Part shown: piece after piece, positions 17,905-26,533 of the stretch
Position numbering within the stretch: the stretch's first letter is position 1
How the letters are laid out: each line of letters starts with the position of its first letter
NCBI RefSeq assembly: GCF_031583065.1
Contig: NZ_CP134053.1
Span: 1,488,001-1,552,000 of the forward strand
DNA length: 64,000 nucleotides
From: Streptomyces sp. CGMCC 4.7035
GTDB lineage: Bacteria; Actinomycetota; Actinomycetes; Streptomycetales; Streptomycetaceae
Reading direction: 5' to 3'
The notes under the pieces: generated by a model
Database searches by the model: none
Told to the model about the DNA's origin: nothing
Seen by the model: the letters and a program-made list of their open reading frames with translations, nothing else
Position numbers and translations under genes: made by a program

Positions 17905-19083
17905 TCACTCCTCGACCAGCAGCTTCTCCCGCAGCTGGGCCAGTGTCCTCGCCAGCAGGCGCGACACGTGCATCTGTGAGATGCCGACCTCCTGCGCGAT
18001 CTGCGACTGCGTCATGTTGCCGAAGAAACGGAGAAGAAGGATCCGCTTCTCCCGCGGCGGCAGGTCCTCCAGCAGCGGCTTCAGCGACTCGCGGTACTCG
18101 ACGCCCTCCAGCGCCTCGTCCTCCGCGCCGAGCGTGTCCGCGACCGCCGGCGACTCGTCGTCCGTGTCGGGGACGTCCAGGGACAGAGTGGAGTACGCGT
18201 TGGCGGACTCCAGGCCCTCCAGGACCTCCTCCTCCGAGATGGCCAGCTTCTCGGCCAGCTCGTGGACCGTCGGGGAGCGGCCGTGCAGCTGGGACAGCTC
18301 GGCCGTGGCCGTCGTCAGGGCCAGGCGCAGCTCCTGCAGACGCCGCGGCACCCGTACCGCCCAGCCCTTGTCGCGGAAGTGGCGCTTGATCTCGCCGACG
18401 ACCGTCGGGGTCGCGTACGTCGAGAACTCGACGCCGCGTTCCGGGTCGAAACGGTCGACCGACTTGATCAGGCCGATGGTGGCGACCTGGGTCAGGTCGT
18501 CCAGCGGCTCGCCCCGGTTGCGGAAGCGGCGCGCGAGGTGTTCGACGAGCGGCAGGTGCATACGGACCAGCTGGTTGCGCAGCTCCGCGTACTCCGGGCT
18601 GCCCTCCTGCAGCTTGCGCAGCTCGACGAACAGGGCCCGCGCTCCGCTGCGGTCCTGTGGGTCGTGCTGTGCGCCGCCCGGCACACTCTGCTCAGCGTTT
18701 CGCTCGTGCTCGCTCATCGTCCCGCCCGTCACCCTTCCCCAAGCTCTCGACTCCGCTCGAGCAGGGGAGGCCCCATTTCCTCCGGAGGACGTGCTCCGCG
18801 TGGCACCGTCTGGATCCCCTCGTCCGTCGCCTCGCGCGTCGACCGCCCCGGCCGCGTCGACCGCCCCGGCCGCGTCGACCGCCCCGGCCCCGTCGGCCGA
18901 CCCCTCCCGATCGGGGGCCTCGGCCGCCGAAGCGTCGTCCACCGGATGCGGACGGGCCTGCTCGGGGATGCTGTCCACGCCGTCCGCCATGCGCCGCGAC
19001 CCGCTCGGGCCGCCGGCGTTCCCGGCGGAAAGTTCCCGTGTGCCGCGCTCTTCGTCCCGCACCGGCCCGTCCCCGTTCGTCAC
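17905..19083 (-). CDS. sigH: stress-response sigma factor SigH (SigB/SigF type)
   Basis: Alternative sigma factor for osmotic and other stress and for differentiation. Regions 2-4 are clear in the last 255 residues: LPLVEHLARRFRNRGEPLDD, DLTQVATIGLIKSVDRFDPERG, FSTYATPTVVGEIKRHFRDKG, and region 4.2 TQSQIAQEVGISQMHVSRLL. The GTG at 19083 overlaps the anti-sigma stop (GTGA) and gives 392 residues. Internal ATG starts exist, including 18717 (270 residues, MSEHERN). Multiple SigH translation products are reported in S. coelicolor, which fits. The acidic, Ala/Gly-rich N-terminal extension contains a tandem repeat and a palindromic element. The first upstream gene encodes its anti-sigma factor. Confidence 0.9.
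   Translation of the reverse strand: MTNGDGPVRDEERGTRELSAGNAGGPSGSRRMADGVDSIPEQARPHPVDDASAAEAPDREGSADGAGAVDAAGAVDAAGAVDARGDGRGDPDGATRSTSSGGNGASPARAESRAWGRVTGGTMSEHERNAEQSVPGGAQHDPQDRSGARALFVELRKLQEGSPEYAELRNQLVRMHLPLVEHLARRFRNRGEPLDDLTQVATIGLIKSVDRFDPERGVEFSTYATPTVVGEIKRHFRDKGWAVRVPRRLQELRLALTTATAELSQLHGRSPTVHELAEKLAISEEEVLEGLESANAYSTLSLDVPDTDDESPAVADTLGAEDEALEGVEYRESLKPLLEDLPPREKRILLLRFFGNMTQSQIAQEVGISQMHVSRLLARTLAQLREKLLVEE
18735..18770. repeat. palindromic element inside the sigH reading frame
   Basis: CTTCCCCAAGCTCTCGA followed by CTCGAGCAGGGGAG forms an imperfect hairpin. The same CCCCAAGCTCT...CGAGCAGGGG theme recurs at 42277-42300. It lies just upstream of the internal sigH ATG at 18717 and is translated in the long form. 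Confidence 0.65.
18838..18891. repeat. 18-bp tandem repeat, three copies, in sigH N-terminal extension
   Basis: Three adjacent copies of GTCGACCGCCCCGGCCGC on the plus strand, the last with one change. They encode repeated six-residue units (AGAVDA type) in the SigH extension. Being in frame, copy number can vary without breaking the gene. Confidence 0.85.
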
Positions 19084-19493
19084 GCCGGCCCGGGTCCCGC
19101 GCCGCGCTGTTTGTAGAGGCTGATGGACACGGTCTTGTCGTCGGCGACCGCGGAGGAGACCTTGCCGGCCAGGGCCGACAGAACGGTCCAGGCGAAGGTG
19201 TCCCGCGAGGGGGCGTGACCGTCCGTGGTCGGGGCGGAGACCGTGACCTCCAGTGAGTCGTCGATGAGCCGGAAGACACAGCTGAGCACCGAGCCGGGCA
19301 CGGCCTGTTGCAGCAGGATCGCGCAGGCCTCGTCGACCGCGATGCGCAGGTCCTCGATCTCGTCGAGGGTGAAGTCCAAACGGGCCGCGAGGCCGGCCGT
19401 GGCCGTACGCAGCACCGACAGGTAGGCACCCGCTGCCGGCAGCCGGACTTCCACGAAGTCCTGGGTCGCGGGCTCGCCTGCGATCTGGGACAC
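19080..19493 (-). CDS. prsH: anti-sigma factor of SigH (RsbW-like kinase fold), PrsH/UshX
   Basis: Anti-sigma factor that binds and holds SigH. The 137-residue product is a GHKL/HATPase_c_2 domain: EIEDLRIAVDEACAILLQQA contains the N-box-like acidic and helical segment, and VLSCVFRLIDDSLEVTVSAP the following strands. The start is the GTG at 19493, which has GGAGG five bases upstream; the open frame extends 53 codons further but without homology. The stop codon overlaps the GTG start of sigH, so the pair is translationally coupled at near 1:1 stoichiometry. An upstream anti-anti-sigma partner is not in the window. Confidence 0.88.
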   Translation of the reverse strand: MSQIAGEPATQDFVEVRLPAAGAYLSVLRTATAGLAARLDFTLDEIEDLRIAVDEACAILLQQAVPGSVLSCVFRLIDDSLEVTVSAPTTDGHAPSRDTFAWTVLSALAGKVSSAVADDKTVSISLYKQRGAGPGPA

Positions 19494-19766
19494 CCTCACC
19501 TCCAAGGTGGTACAAGCTCTTTCGGGGCCGAGGGTCGCCCCCCGGGGTAACGCCCTACGTGGTTCAGCGGTGACGCTATCGCGCTCTCGACTTTCCTGTC
19601 CTTGGGACCCCGACCCCTTTCTGTCACTCATAGTAAACCTATGGATACACACAGTGGCTAGGGGTCTTGCGGGCTCAATTGGGAAGAGCGCGCGCCGGGT
19701 TGACGTACCCCGGCGTCAGACTGCCGAACCGTCGAAATCCAGAGTCACACGAGTACGGATACACAG

Positions 19767-20027
19767 TCACACGAGTACATGGTCGACGAAGCACCAGCGC
19801 CAGTCCTCGCCCGGCTCGAAGGTGCGCATGACCGGGTGGCCGCTGTCCTTGTGGTGCGCGGTCGCGTGCCGCAGGGGCGAGGAGTCGCAGCAGCCCACGT
19901 GTCCGCACTCCAGGCACAGCCGCAGTTGCACCGGGTGCGTGCCGGCGGCCAGACACTCCAGGCACGTTTCGCTCTGGGCCTCGGGCTCGGGCTGCGGCAG
20001 CGCGCCCGCGTGCGTGCACTGTTTCAT
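19767..20027 (-). CDS. UBP-type zinc finger protein
   Basis: An 86-residue single-domain protein of the zf-UBP family. Zinc ligands are visible as C4/H6 at the start, the CLEC pair, the CLEC-GHVGCC cluster and the histidines in RHATAHHKDSGHPVM. In eukaryotes this fold recognises the free C-terminal diglycine of ubiquitin; the bacterial ligand is not known. The ATG at 20027 is 62 bp from the divergently transcribed Na+/H+ antiporter, an association I believe recurs in actinobacteria. A 14-bp direct repeat (19743-19756 and 19765-19778) overlaps the stop codon. Confidence 0.88.
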   Translation of the reverse strand: MKQCTHAGALPQPEPEAQSETCLECLAAGTHPVQLRLCLECGHVGCCDSSPLRHATAHHKDSGHPVMRTFEPGEDWRWCFVDHVLV

Positions 20028-20089
20028 GATTGCCAGGTTACGACGGGTCCGCGGGAAGCCGCGCGGAAATCGAGGGCGGGCGGAAGACG

Positions 20090-21685
20090 ATGAATGTGTT
20101 GCCACTGCTGTTGCTGGTCGCCGGCAGCGCCGCAGTCGCCGGGGCCGCGCGACGCACCCCTGTGCCCGCGCCGCTGCTGCTGGTCGCGGCGGGCCTCGCC
20201 GTCTCGTACCTGCCCGGCGTGCCCGAGTACACCCTCGACCCCGGCATCGTCCTGCCGCTGGTGCTGCCCCCGCTGCTGTACACGGCGGCCACCGACAGCT
20301 CGTACCTGGACCTGCGGGCGCAGATGCGGCCCGTGGCGCTGCTGTCCGTCGGGTATGTGCTGTTCGCGACGCTCGTCGTGGGCTGGGCGGTGTATCTGAT
20401 CGTGCCGGGCATGTCACTGCCCGCGGCGATGGTGCTGGGAGCGGTGGTCGCTCCACCGGACGCGGTCGCGGCGACGGCGGTCGCCCGGCGGGTGGGGCTG
20501 CCGTCGCGGATCACCACGATCCTGCAAGGGGAGTCGCTGGTGAACGACGCGACCGCGATCACCGCGTACAAGGTGGCGCTGGCGGCGGCGATCGGGGAGG
20601 GCGCGACCTGGGCGGACGGGGTGCGCGAGTTCCTGCTCGCGGCGGTCGGCGGTGTCGCGATCGGCCTGCTGCTGATGATGCCGATCCACTGGCTGCGTAC
20701 GCACCTGAAGGAGGCGCTGCTGCAGAACACCCTCTCCCTGCTGATCCCGTTCGTCGCCTACGGGGCAGCGGAGTGGGTCCATGCGTCCGGGGTGCTCGCC
20801 GTGGTCGTCGTCGCCCTCTACCTCGGGTACCACAACTGGCAGGTGGACTTCGCGACCCGCCTTCAGGAGGAGGCGGTGTGGAAGATGGTCGCGTTCCTCC
20901 TGGAGTCGGCGGTGTTCGCGCTCATCGGGCTGCAACTGCCGGTCGTCCTGAAGGGACTCGGTCAGTACGAGGGCACGCGCGCGGCCTGGTACGCGGTGGC
21001 CGTGTTCCTCGTGGTCGTCGCGTCGCGGTTCGTGTGGGTGTATCCGGGGACCTTCCTGCCGCGCCTGCTGTTCCGGCACATCCGGGAGCGCGAGGCGAAC
21101 CCCACGTGGAAGGGGCCGTTCATCATCGGCTGGGCGGGGATGCGCGGCGTGGTCTCGCTCGCGATCGCCTTCTCGATCCCGCAGACCATCCACGGCGGCG
21201 GCGCTTTCCCCAACCGCAACCTGATCCTCTTCCTGACCTTCACGACGGTGATCGGCACGCTGGTGGTGCAGGGGCTGACCCTGCCCCCGCTGATCCGGGT
21301 GCTGCGGCTGCCGGGGCGCGACGCGCAGGCGGAGACCCTCGCGGAGGCCAACGCCCAGGCACAGGCGTCCCGGGTCGCCGAGCAGCGCCTGGACGAGCTC
21401 CTCGACGACGAGCGCAACGCCCTGCCGCCCCCACTGGCCGACCGCCTGCGCACGGTTCTGGAACGCCGCCGCAACGCCGTCTGGGAGCGGCTGGGCTCGG
21501 TGAACCCGGTGACCGGCGAAACGGTCGACGACACCTACAGCCGGCTGTCCCGCGAGATGATCGGAGCGGAACGCGAGGTCTTCGTGAAACTCCGCAACCA
21601 CCGCTACATCGACGACGAGATGCTCCGCACCCTGCTGCGACGACTGGACCTGGAGGAGGCGGCGGCCTACCGGGAGACGACGTGA
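20090..21685 (+). CDS. Na+/H+ antiporter, CPA1 family
   Basis: Monovalent cation:proton antiporter of 531 residues with about 12 membrane helices in the first 410 residues. The ion-binding region is recognisable in APPDAVAATAVARRVGLP and GESLVNDATAI, where the ND pair is typical of CPA1 exchangers, and in GWAGMRGVVSLAIAFSIP. The last about 120 residues are a cytoplasmic, charged, partly helical tail (LDDERNALPPPLADRLRTV) that may be regulatory. The ATG at 20090 is preferred to an upstream TTG, since the protein then begins directly with a hydrophobic helix. It is divergent from the UBP zinc-finger gene and probably functions in pH and sodium homeostasis. Confidence 0.92.
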   Translation: MNVLPLLLLVAGSAAVAGAARRTPVPAPLLLVAAGLAVSYLPGVPEYTLDPGIVLPLVLPPLLYTAATDSSYLDLRAQMRPVALLSVGYVLFATLVVGWAVYLIVPGMSLPAAMVLGAVVAPPDAVAATAVARRVGLPSRITTILQGESLVNDATAITAYKVALAAAIGEGATWADGVREFLLAAVGGVAIGLLLMMPIHWLRTHLKEALLQNTLSLLIPFVAYGAAEWVHASGVLAVVVVALYLGYHNWQVDFATRLQEEAVWKMVAFLLESAVFALIGLQLPVVLKGLGQYEGTRAAWYAVAVFLVVVASRFVWVYPGTFLPRLLFRHIREREANPTWKGPFIIGWAGMRGVVSLAIAFSIPQTIHGGGAFPNRNLILFLTFTTVIGTLVVQGLTLPPLIRVLRLPGRDAQAETLAEANAQAQASRVAEQRLDELLDDERNALPPPLADRLRTVLERRRNAVWERLGSVNPVTGETVDDTYSRLSREMIGAEREVFVKLRNHRYIDDEMLRTLLRRLDLEEAAAYRETT

Positions 21686-21806
21686 GCCGCGCGTTCGGCT
21701 GTGGTGGGGGAGAGTCGGCCTTCCGGCCGTGGTCCCTCCGTCCTCGCCGGTGAGGAAGCCGTTCCTTCGTCCATGCCAGGGAGTAGGACGAAGGACCCGA
21801 CCGCGG

Positions 21807-22745
21807 CTAGGAGAAGGGCCGTCCGGTGATCACGGCGGCCAGCGTCGTCCCCTGTGGGAACGCGCCCTCCTCGGTCAGGGCGACAAGTCCGTACAGCAGC
21901 TTGGCGACATAGAGACGTTCCACCGGGAGGCCGTGGCGGGACTCGAAGTCGTCCGCGAAAGCTTCGAGTTCGTCCGACGTGCGGGCGTAGCCGCCGAAGT
22001 GGAAGCGGGTGTCCACGGTCCAGGTGCCGCGACGGCCCCCGAACGCCAAGGTCTGGAGCGCGGCCGTCTCGGCGGCCAGGAAGTCGCCCTTGAGCACCGC
22101 GACCCCCACGGCCCGCTGGTCCGGGGCCAGTCCCGCGGCCAGCCCCGCCAGGGTGCCGCCGGTGCCGCAGGCCACGGCGACCACGTCCGCACGGCCGCGC
22201 AGCTCCTCGCCGAGCGCGTGGCAGCCGCGTACGGCGAGGGGGTTGCTGCCGCCCTCCGGCACGACGTACGCCTCCTCGGCGTCCGCCGCGCGCAGGATGC
22301 CGGCCAGGGTTCCCGGCTCCGATATGCGGCGGTACGTCGACCTGTCGACGAAGTGCAGCCGCATGCCGTCGGCCGCGCACCGGGCCAGGGAGGGGTTGAG
22401 CGGGCGGTCGGCCAGCTCCTCACCGCGGACCACACCGATCGTCTCCAGCCCCAGCAGCCGGCCCGCCGCGGCCGTGGCCCGCAGATGGTTGGAGTAGGCG
22501 CCGCCGAAGGTGAGCAGGGGGCGGCCGGCCGCGGCCCGCAGGTTCGGGGTGAGCTTGCGCCACTTGTTGCCGACCAGGTCCGGATGGATCAGATCGTCCC
22601 GCTTGAGCAGCAGCCGGACGCCGTGCCGCGCGAAGCGCTCGTCCGCCGCCTCCTGCAACGGCGACGGCAGGCGCGGGCGCAGCACGGACGGGTCGAGCGC
22701 TTCGGGGGCGGGCTCGGCGGTGTGCGGCACGTCGGGGCTGGTCAC
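21807..22745 (-). CDS. PLP-dependent ACC deaminase/D-cysteine desulfhydrase family enzyme
   Basis: Fold-type II pyridoxal-phosphate enzyme of 312 residues. The Schiff-base lysine lies in LVGNKWRKL near residue 55, the cofactor-orienting segment is LTFGGAYSNHLRATAAAG, and the phosphate cup is in ACGTGGTLAGLAAGL. The family degrades D-cysteine to pyruvate, H2S and ammonia, or opens 1-aminocyclopropane-1-carboxylate; sequence alone does not separate these, though D-cysteine desulfhydrase is the commoner role. The GTG at 22745 gives a family-typical length. It is monocistronic and divergent from the encapsulin gene, with 157 bp between them. Confidence 0.86.
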   Translation of the reverse strand: MTSPDVPHTAEPAPEALDPSVLRPRLPSPLQEAADERFARHGVRLLLKRDDLIHPDLVGNKWRKLTPNLRAAAGRPLLTFGGAYSNHLRATAAAGRLLGLETIGVVRGEELADRPLNPSLARCAADGMRLHFVDRSTYRRISEPGTLAGILRAADAEEAYVVPEGGSNPLAVRGCHALGEELRGRADVVAVACGTGGTLAGLAAGLAPDQRAVGVAVLKGDFLAAETAALQTLAFGGRRGTWTVDTRFHFGGYARTSDELEAFADDFESRHGLPVERLYVAKLLYGLVALTEEGAFPQGTTLAAVITGRPFS

Positions 22746-22902
22746 CCCGCCATTGTCGGCACCGGTCGCCGCTCGACAAAGTGCCCCACTCTGCCCAGGC
22801 CTGCGGTGATCCATTCCCGCTCTTTCGGGTAATAGCACCGACACGCTCCGTGATGGAAGGCTTCTCTTCGCAAGCAATGCGTGACCGGGAGGGCAATTCC
22901 AC

Positions 22903-24309
22903 ATGTCGGTAGGCGAAGAGGTCCGAGCGGGGCAGGACAAGCCGCAGCAGAGTCTCGGCACAGCGGCCGCACGGAACCTGGCCACCACCACCAAGTCCGC
23001 GCCCCAGATGCAGGAGATCAGCTCACGATGGCTGCTGCGCATGCTGCCGTGGGTGAACGTGCAGGGCGGCACGTACCGGGTGAACCGCCGCCTCACCTAC
23101 TCCGTGGGTGACGGCCGTGTGACGTTCGTGAAGACCGGCGACCAGGTCGCGGTCATCCCCGCGGAGCTGGGCGAGCTGCCCGCCCTGCGCACCTACGACG
23201 ACCAGGAAGTGCTCGGCGAACTCGCCCGGCGCTGCCAGCAGCGGAGGTTCGCGCCCGGGGACGTGCTCGCCGAGTTCGGCAGCCAGGCCGACGAGGTGTT
23301 CCTGCTCGCGCACGGCAAGCTCGAGAAGATCGGCACGGGCCCCTACGGCGACGACGCGGTGCTCGGTGTCCTCGCCGACGGCGCCTACTTCGGCGAACAG
23401 GCACTGCTCGACCCGGACGCCATCTGGGAGTACACGGCCCGCGCGGTCACCGCCTGCACGGTGCTCGCCCTCCCCCGCCGGGACGTCGAACAGATCGCGG
23501 AACGCGCCGAGTCCCTGCGCGACCACCTCGACCAGCAGCGATCGATCCCCGAACAGCGCACCAACAAGTACGGCGAGAAGACGATCGACCTCGCCGCGGG
23601 CCACGCCGGCGAGCCGGACATCCCGCACACCTTCGTCGACTACGAGGCCGCGCCCCGCGAGTACGAACTGAGCATCGCGCAGACCGTCCTGCGCATCCAC
23701 ACGCGCGTGGCCGACCTCTACAACCAGCCGATGAACCAGACCGAGCAGCAGCTGCGGCTCACGGTCGAGGCACTGAAGGAGCGCCAGGAGCACGAACTCA
23801 TCAACAACAGGGAGTTCGGCCTGCTCCACAACTGCGAGTACGACCAGCGCCTCCAGCCCCACGACGGCGTTCCCAGCCCCGACGACCTGGACGAACTGCT
23901 CAGCCGCAGGCGCGGATCCAAGCTGTTCCTCGCCCACCCGCGCGCGATCGCCGCGTTCGGCCGCGAGTGCAACAGGCGCGGACTCGTCCCCGAGTCCGTC
24001 GAGATCGCGGGCAACCGCATCCCCACCTGGCGCGGAGTGCCGATCTTCCCCTGCAACAAGATCCCGGTCACCGAGGCCCGTACGACCTCCATCATCTGCA
24101 TGCGTACGGGCGAGGCCGAGCAGGGCGTCATCGGTCTCCAGCAGGCGGGCATCCCGGACGAGATCGAGCCCAGCCTGTCCGTGCGCTTCATGGGCATCAA
24201 CGAACAGGCGATCATCAGCTACCTGGTCACGGCCTACTACTCGGCCGCCGTCCTGGTGCCCGACGCGCTGGGGGTCCTGGAGAACGTAGAGATCGGCCGC
24301 TGGAGGTGA
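22903..24309 (+). CDS. eshA: family 2B encapsulin shell protein EshA
   Basis: Protein of 468 residues that self-assembles into a nanocompartment. It has a disordered N-terminal arm (1-40), a cyclic-nucleotide-binding-like domain at about 97-205 ([39 protein letters not shown]) inserted into an HK97-type shell fold that resumes near 255 ([20 protein letters not shown]) and runs to the C-terminus. I recognise it as EshA, the 52-kDa protein linked to aerial growth and antibiotic production in streptomycetes. The polyprenyl synthase 127 bp downstream on the same strand is the expected cargo type for family 2B shells, so this is a two-gene compartment operon. Whether the domain binds cAMP or ppGpp is not settled by sequence. 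Confidence 0.93.
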   Translation: MSVGEEVRAGQDKPQQSLGTAAARNLATTTKSAPQMQEISSRWLLRMLPWVNVQGGTYRVNRRLTYSVGDGRVTFVKTGDQVAVIPAELGELPALRTYDDQEVLGELARRCQQRRFAPGDVLAEFGSQADEVFLLAHGKLEKIGTGPYGDDAVLGVLADGAYFGEQALLDPDAIWEYTARAVTACTVLALPRRDVEQIAERAESLRDHLDQQRSIPEQRTNKYGEKTIDLAAGHAGEPDIPHTFVDYEAAPREYELSIAQTVLRIHTRVADLYNQPMNQTEQQLRLTVEALKERQEHELINNREFGLLHNCEYDQRLQPHDGVPSPDDLDELLSRRRGSKLFLAHPRAIAAFGRECNRRGLVPESVEIAGNRIPTWRGVPIFPCNKIPVTEARTTSIICMRTGEAEQGVIGLQQAGIPDEIEPSLSVRFMGINEQAIISYLVTAYYSAAVLVPDALGVLENVEIGRWR

Positions 24310-24436
24310 CGCCATCGCTGTTCGCCGCACACAAGCGGCAGGCCGTGTTCCCGCCCGTCAGGGCGGGTACACCCTCGGGATGCGCGCCCAGCGGAGGCGG
24401 AAGTGCCGCCGTCCGCAGACTCTCCGAGGCGGTCCG

Positions 24437-25561
24437 ATGGGTGAGTTCATGACGGAGTCGAAGCAGAGCACGACCCTCGACAGGCAGAGCCCGGCGAGTG
24501 CACCTGGACGGCACGGCCCGCTCCCGGCCCCTGCGGAACCGTACGACGGGCACGAAGCGGCGGTGATACTGGAGCGCACCCGCGCCTCGGTCGACCCGGA
24601 GCTGCGCCGGGCCATCGACACCCTGCCCGACTCGATGCGCCGGATCGCGCGCTATCACTTCGGCTGGGAGCACGCGGACGGCTCCCCGGCGGCCGGCAAC
24701 GCGGGCAAGGCGATACGCCCCGCGCTGGTCCTGACCGCGTCCCGCGCGCTCGGCGGACGGCAGTCGGCTGCCGTAGGGGCCGCGGCGGCCGTGGAGCTCG
24801 TGCACAACTTCACGCTGCTGCACGACGACGTGATGGACCGGGACACCACCCGTCGGCACCGCCCCACCGCCTGGACCGTGTTCGGCGACGCCGACGCGAT
24901 CCTCGCCGGGGACGCCCTGCAGGCGCTGGCCCAGCGGCTGCTCGCCGAGGATCCGCACCCGGCGTCCGGGGCGGCCGCCGCCCGTCTCGCGGCCTGTGTC
25001 GTCGAACTGTGCGCGGGTCAGCACACGGACACGGCCATGGAGAGGCGCGGCCCCCACGAGGTCACCCTCGACGAGGTGCTTGCGATGGCCGAGGCGAAGA
25101 CGGGCGCACTGCTCGGCTGCGCCTGCGCGCTCGGCGCCCTGTACGCGGGGGCGGACGAGGCGGACGTCGAGGCGCTGGACGCGTTCGGCCGTCAGGCCGG
25201 GCTCGCCTTCCAGCTCATCGACGACGTGATCGGCATCTGGGGGGACCCGAGCCGCACCGGCAAGCCGGCCGGCGCGGACCTCATGGCCCGTAAGAAGTCG
25301 CTGCCCGTGGTCGCCGCGCTGGCTTCCGGCACCCCGGCGGCCGCCGACCTGGCCGAGCTGTACCGAGAGCCGTACGAGGAAGGGGGGCTGGAGCGCACGG
25401 TCCTCGCCGTCGAGCAGGCGGGCGGCCGCGACTGGGCGCAGTCGCAGGCGGCCGACCGGATGGCCCGGGCGATGCAGGAGCTGTCCCGGGCGGTCCCCGA
25501 CCCGGAGGCGGCGGGCGGCCTGCTGGCCCTGGCCGAGTTCGTGACCCGGCGTACCACCTGA
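24437..25561 (+). CDS. polyprenyl diphosphate synthase, probable encapsulin cargo
   Basis: Trans-isoprenyl diphosphate synthase that condenses isopentenyl diphosphate with allylic diphosphates. The first Asp-rich motif DDVMD lies at 130-134 and the second, DDVIG, at 262-266, where the family expects DDxxD; the last Asp is replaced by Gly, an accepted variant. GKAIRPALVL carries the diphosphate-binding Lys/Arg. Residues 1-38 form a Ser/Pro/Gly-rich disordered extension absent from free enzymes, as expected for family 2 encapsulin cargo loading. The ATG at 24437 has GAGG seven bases upstream. Chain length is not predictable with confidence. It follows eshA on the same strand with a 127-bp gap. 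Confidence 0.9.
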   Translation: MGEFMTESKQSTTLDRQSPASAPGRHGPLPAPAEPYDGHEAAVILERTRASVDPELRRAIDTLPDSMRRIARYHFGWEHADGSPAAGNAGKAIRPALVLTASRALGGRQSAAVGAAAAVELVHNFTLLHDDVMDRDTTRRHRPTAWTVFGDADAILAGDALQALAQRLLAEDPHPASGAAAARLAACVVELCAGQHTDTAMERRGPHEVTLDEVLAMAEAKTGALLGCACALGALYAGADEADVEALDAFGRQAGLAFQLIDDVIGIWGDPSRTGKPAGADLMARKKSLPVVAALASGTPAAADLAELYREPYEEGGLERTVLAVEQAGGRDWAQSQAADRMARAMQELSRAVPDPEAAGGLLALAEFVTRRTT

Positions 25562-25780
25562 CCGCCACCACCCGACCACCACCACCGAGAGACCCCGGAG
25601 CACCGGGCCTGTGCGGCTCCTGACCCCGCACGGCGCCCGTGGCTCCGGCCCGGACGGGCCCCGCACATCCCCATGTGTGCGGGGTCCGCTCCTTCGCCCG
25701 CCGGGCACCCGCGCCGAGCGCGTTCCGGTTAGGCTGCAACCGCCGGACGCACGAGGTCGGTTGACACGAGGGGTGGGCGG

Positions 25781-26449
25781 ATGGGCGTGGCGATCCGGAC
25801 GGCGGACGGGAGCGACCGCGAGCTGGTCGTCCGGCTGCTGGACGAGGCCTTCGGCGACGATCCGGTCAGTCGCTGGGTCTTTCCGGGCGAGGAGTACCGC
25901 CGTACGACGCACCACCGGCTGATGGCCGCGTTCACCGACGTCGTGCTCGCCGAGGGACGCGTCGACATGACCGAGGACGGCAGGGCGTGCGCCCTGTGGC
26001 TGTCCGTGCCCGCCGATGAGCACTACGTAGAGCCTGCCGGTGAGCACTTTGTAGAGCCCGCCGGTGACCACGCGGGAGAACCTGCCGGTGACCACTTCGG
26101 AGAAGAGGGCGGGGACGACGCCGTGCGGTTGCGCGAGGCCGTCGACCCGGAGAACGAACGCGTCGAGCGGATCGCCCGGCTGACGGCCGAGTCGCATCCC
26201 GCCGACCGCGCGCACGCATACCTCTGGATGATCGGCGTGGCACCGCGGCACCAGGGCGAGGGCCTGGGCACCGCGCTGATCGAACACGAACTCGTCCGCT
26301 GCGACCGTGCGGGCCTGCCCGCCTATCTGGAGGCCAGCAGTCGCCGTAGCACCAGGCTGTACGAACGCCTCGGCTTCGCCTTCACCGGCCGCACCCTGCA
26401 CCTCCCGGACGGCCCGCGGATGTGGCCGATGTGGCGCGAGCCGCGCTGA
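25781..26449 (+). CDS. GNAT-family N-acetyltransferase with internal 8-residue repeat
   Basis: A 222-residue acetyltransferase of the GCN5 superfamily. The acetyl-CoA-binding A motif is seen as LWMIGVAPRHQGEGLGTALIEHEL, with the final alpha/beta part LEASSRRSTRLYERLGFAF. The N-terminal half (RTADGSDRELVVRLLDEAF) is the usual substrate side. Between them lies an insertion of four imperfect eight-residue units (EHYVEPAG, EHFVEPAG, DHAGEPAG, DHFGEEGG) from a 24-bp DNA repeat, acidic and probably disordered. The ATG at 25781 is preceded by a GGGTGGGCGG stretch. Substrate unknown. Upstream 220 bp show no gene. Confidence 0.87.
   Translation: MGVAIRTADGSDRELVVRLLDEAFGDDPVSRWVFPGEEYRRTTHHRLMAAFTDVVLAEGRVDMTEDGRACALWLSVPADEHYVEPAGEHFVEPAGDHAGEPAGDHFGEEGGDDAVRLREAVDPENERVERIARLTAESHPADRAHAYLWMIGVAPRHQGEGLGTALIEHELVRCDRAGLPAYLEASSRRSTRLYERLGFAFTGRTLHLPDGPRMWPMWREPR
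26018..26113 (+). repeat. 24-bp tandem repeat, four copies, inside GNAT gene
   Basis: Units at 26018, 26042, 26066 and 26090, the first two almost identical and the last degenerate. In frame, so copy number can change without frameshift. Confidence 0.85.
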
Positions 26450-26533
26450 ATCCGCACCGGGGAAGCGATGCGTACCCGGGACGCGATCCGTCTCGGGAAG
26501 CGCCGCGCCCCTTGCCCGCCCTACCCTGAAGGC

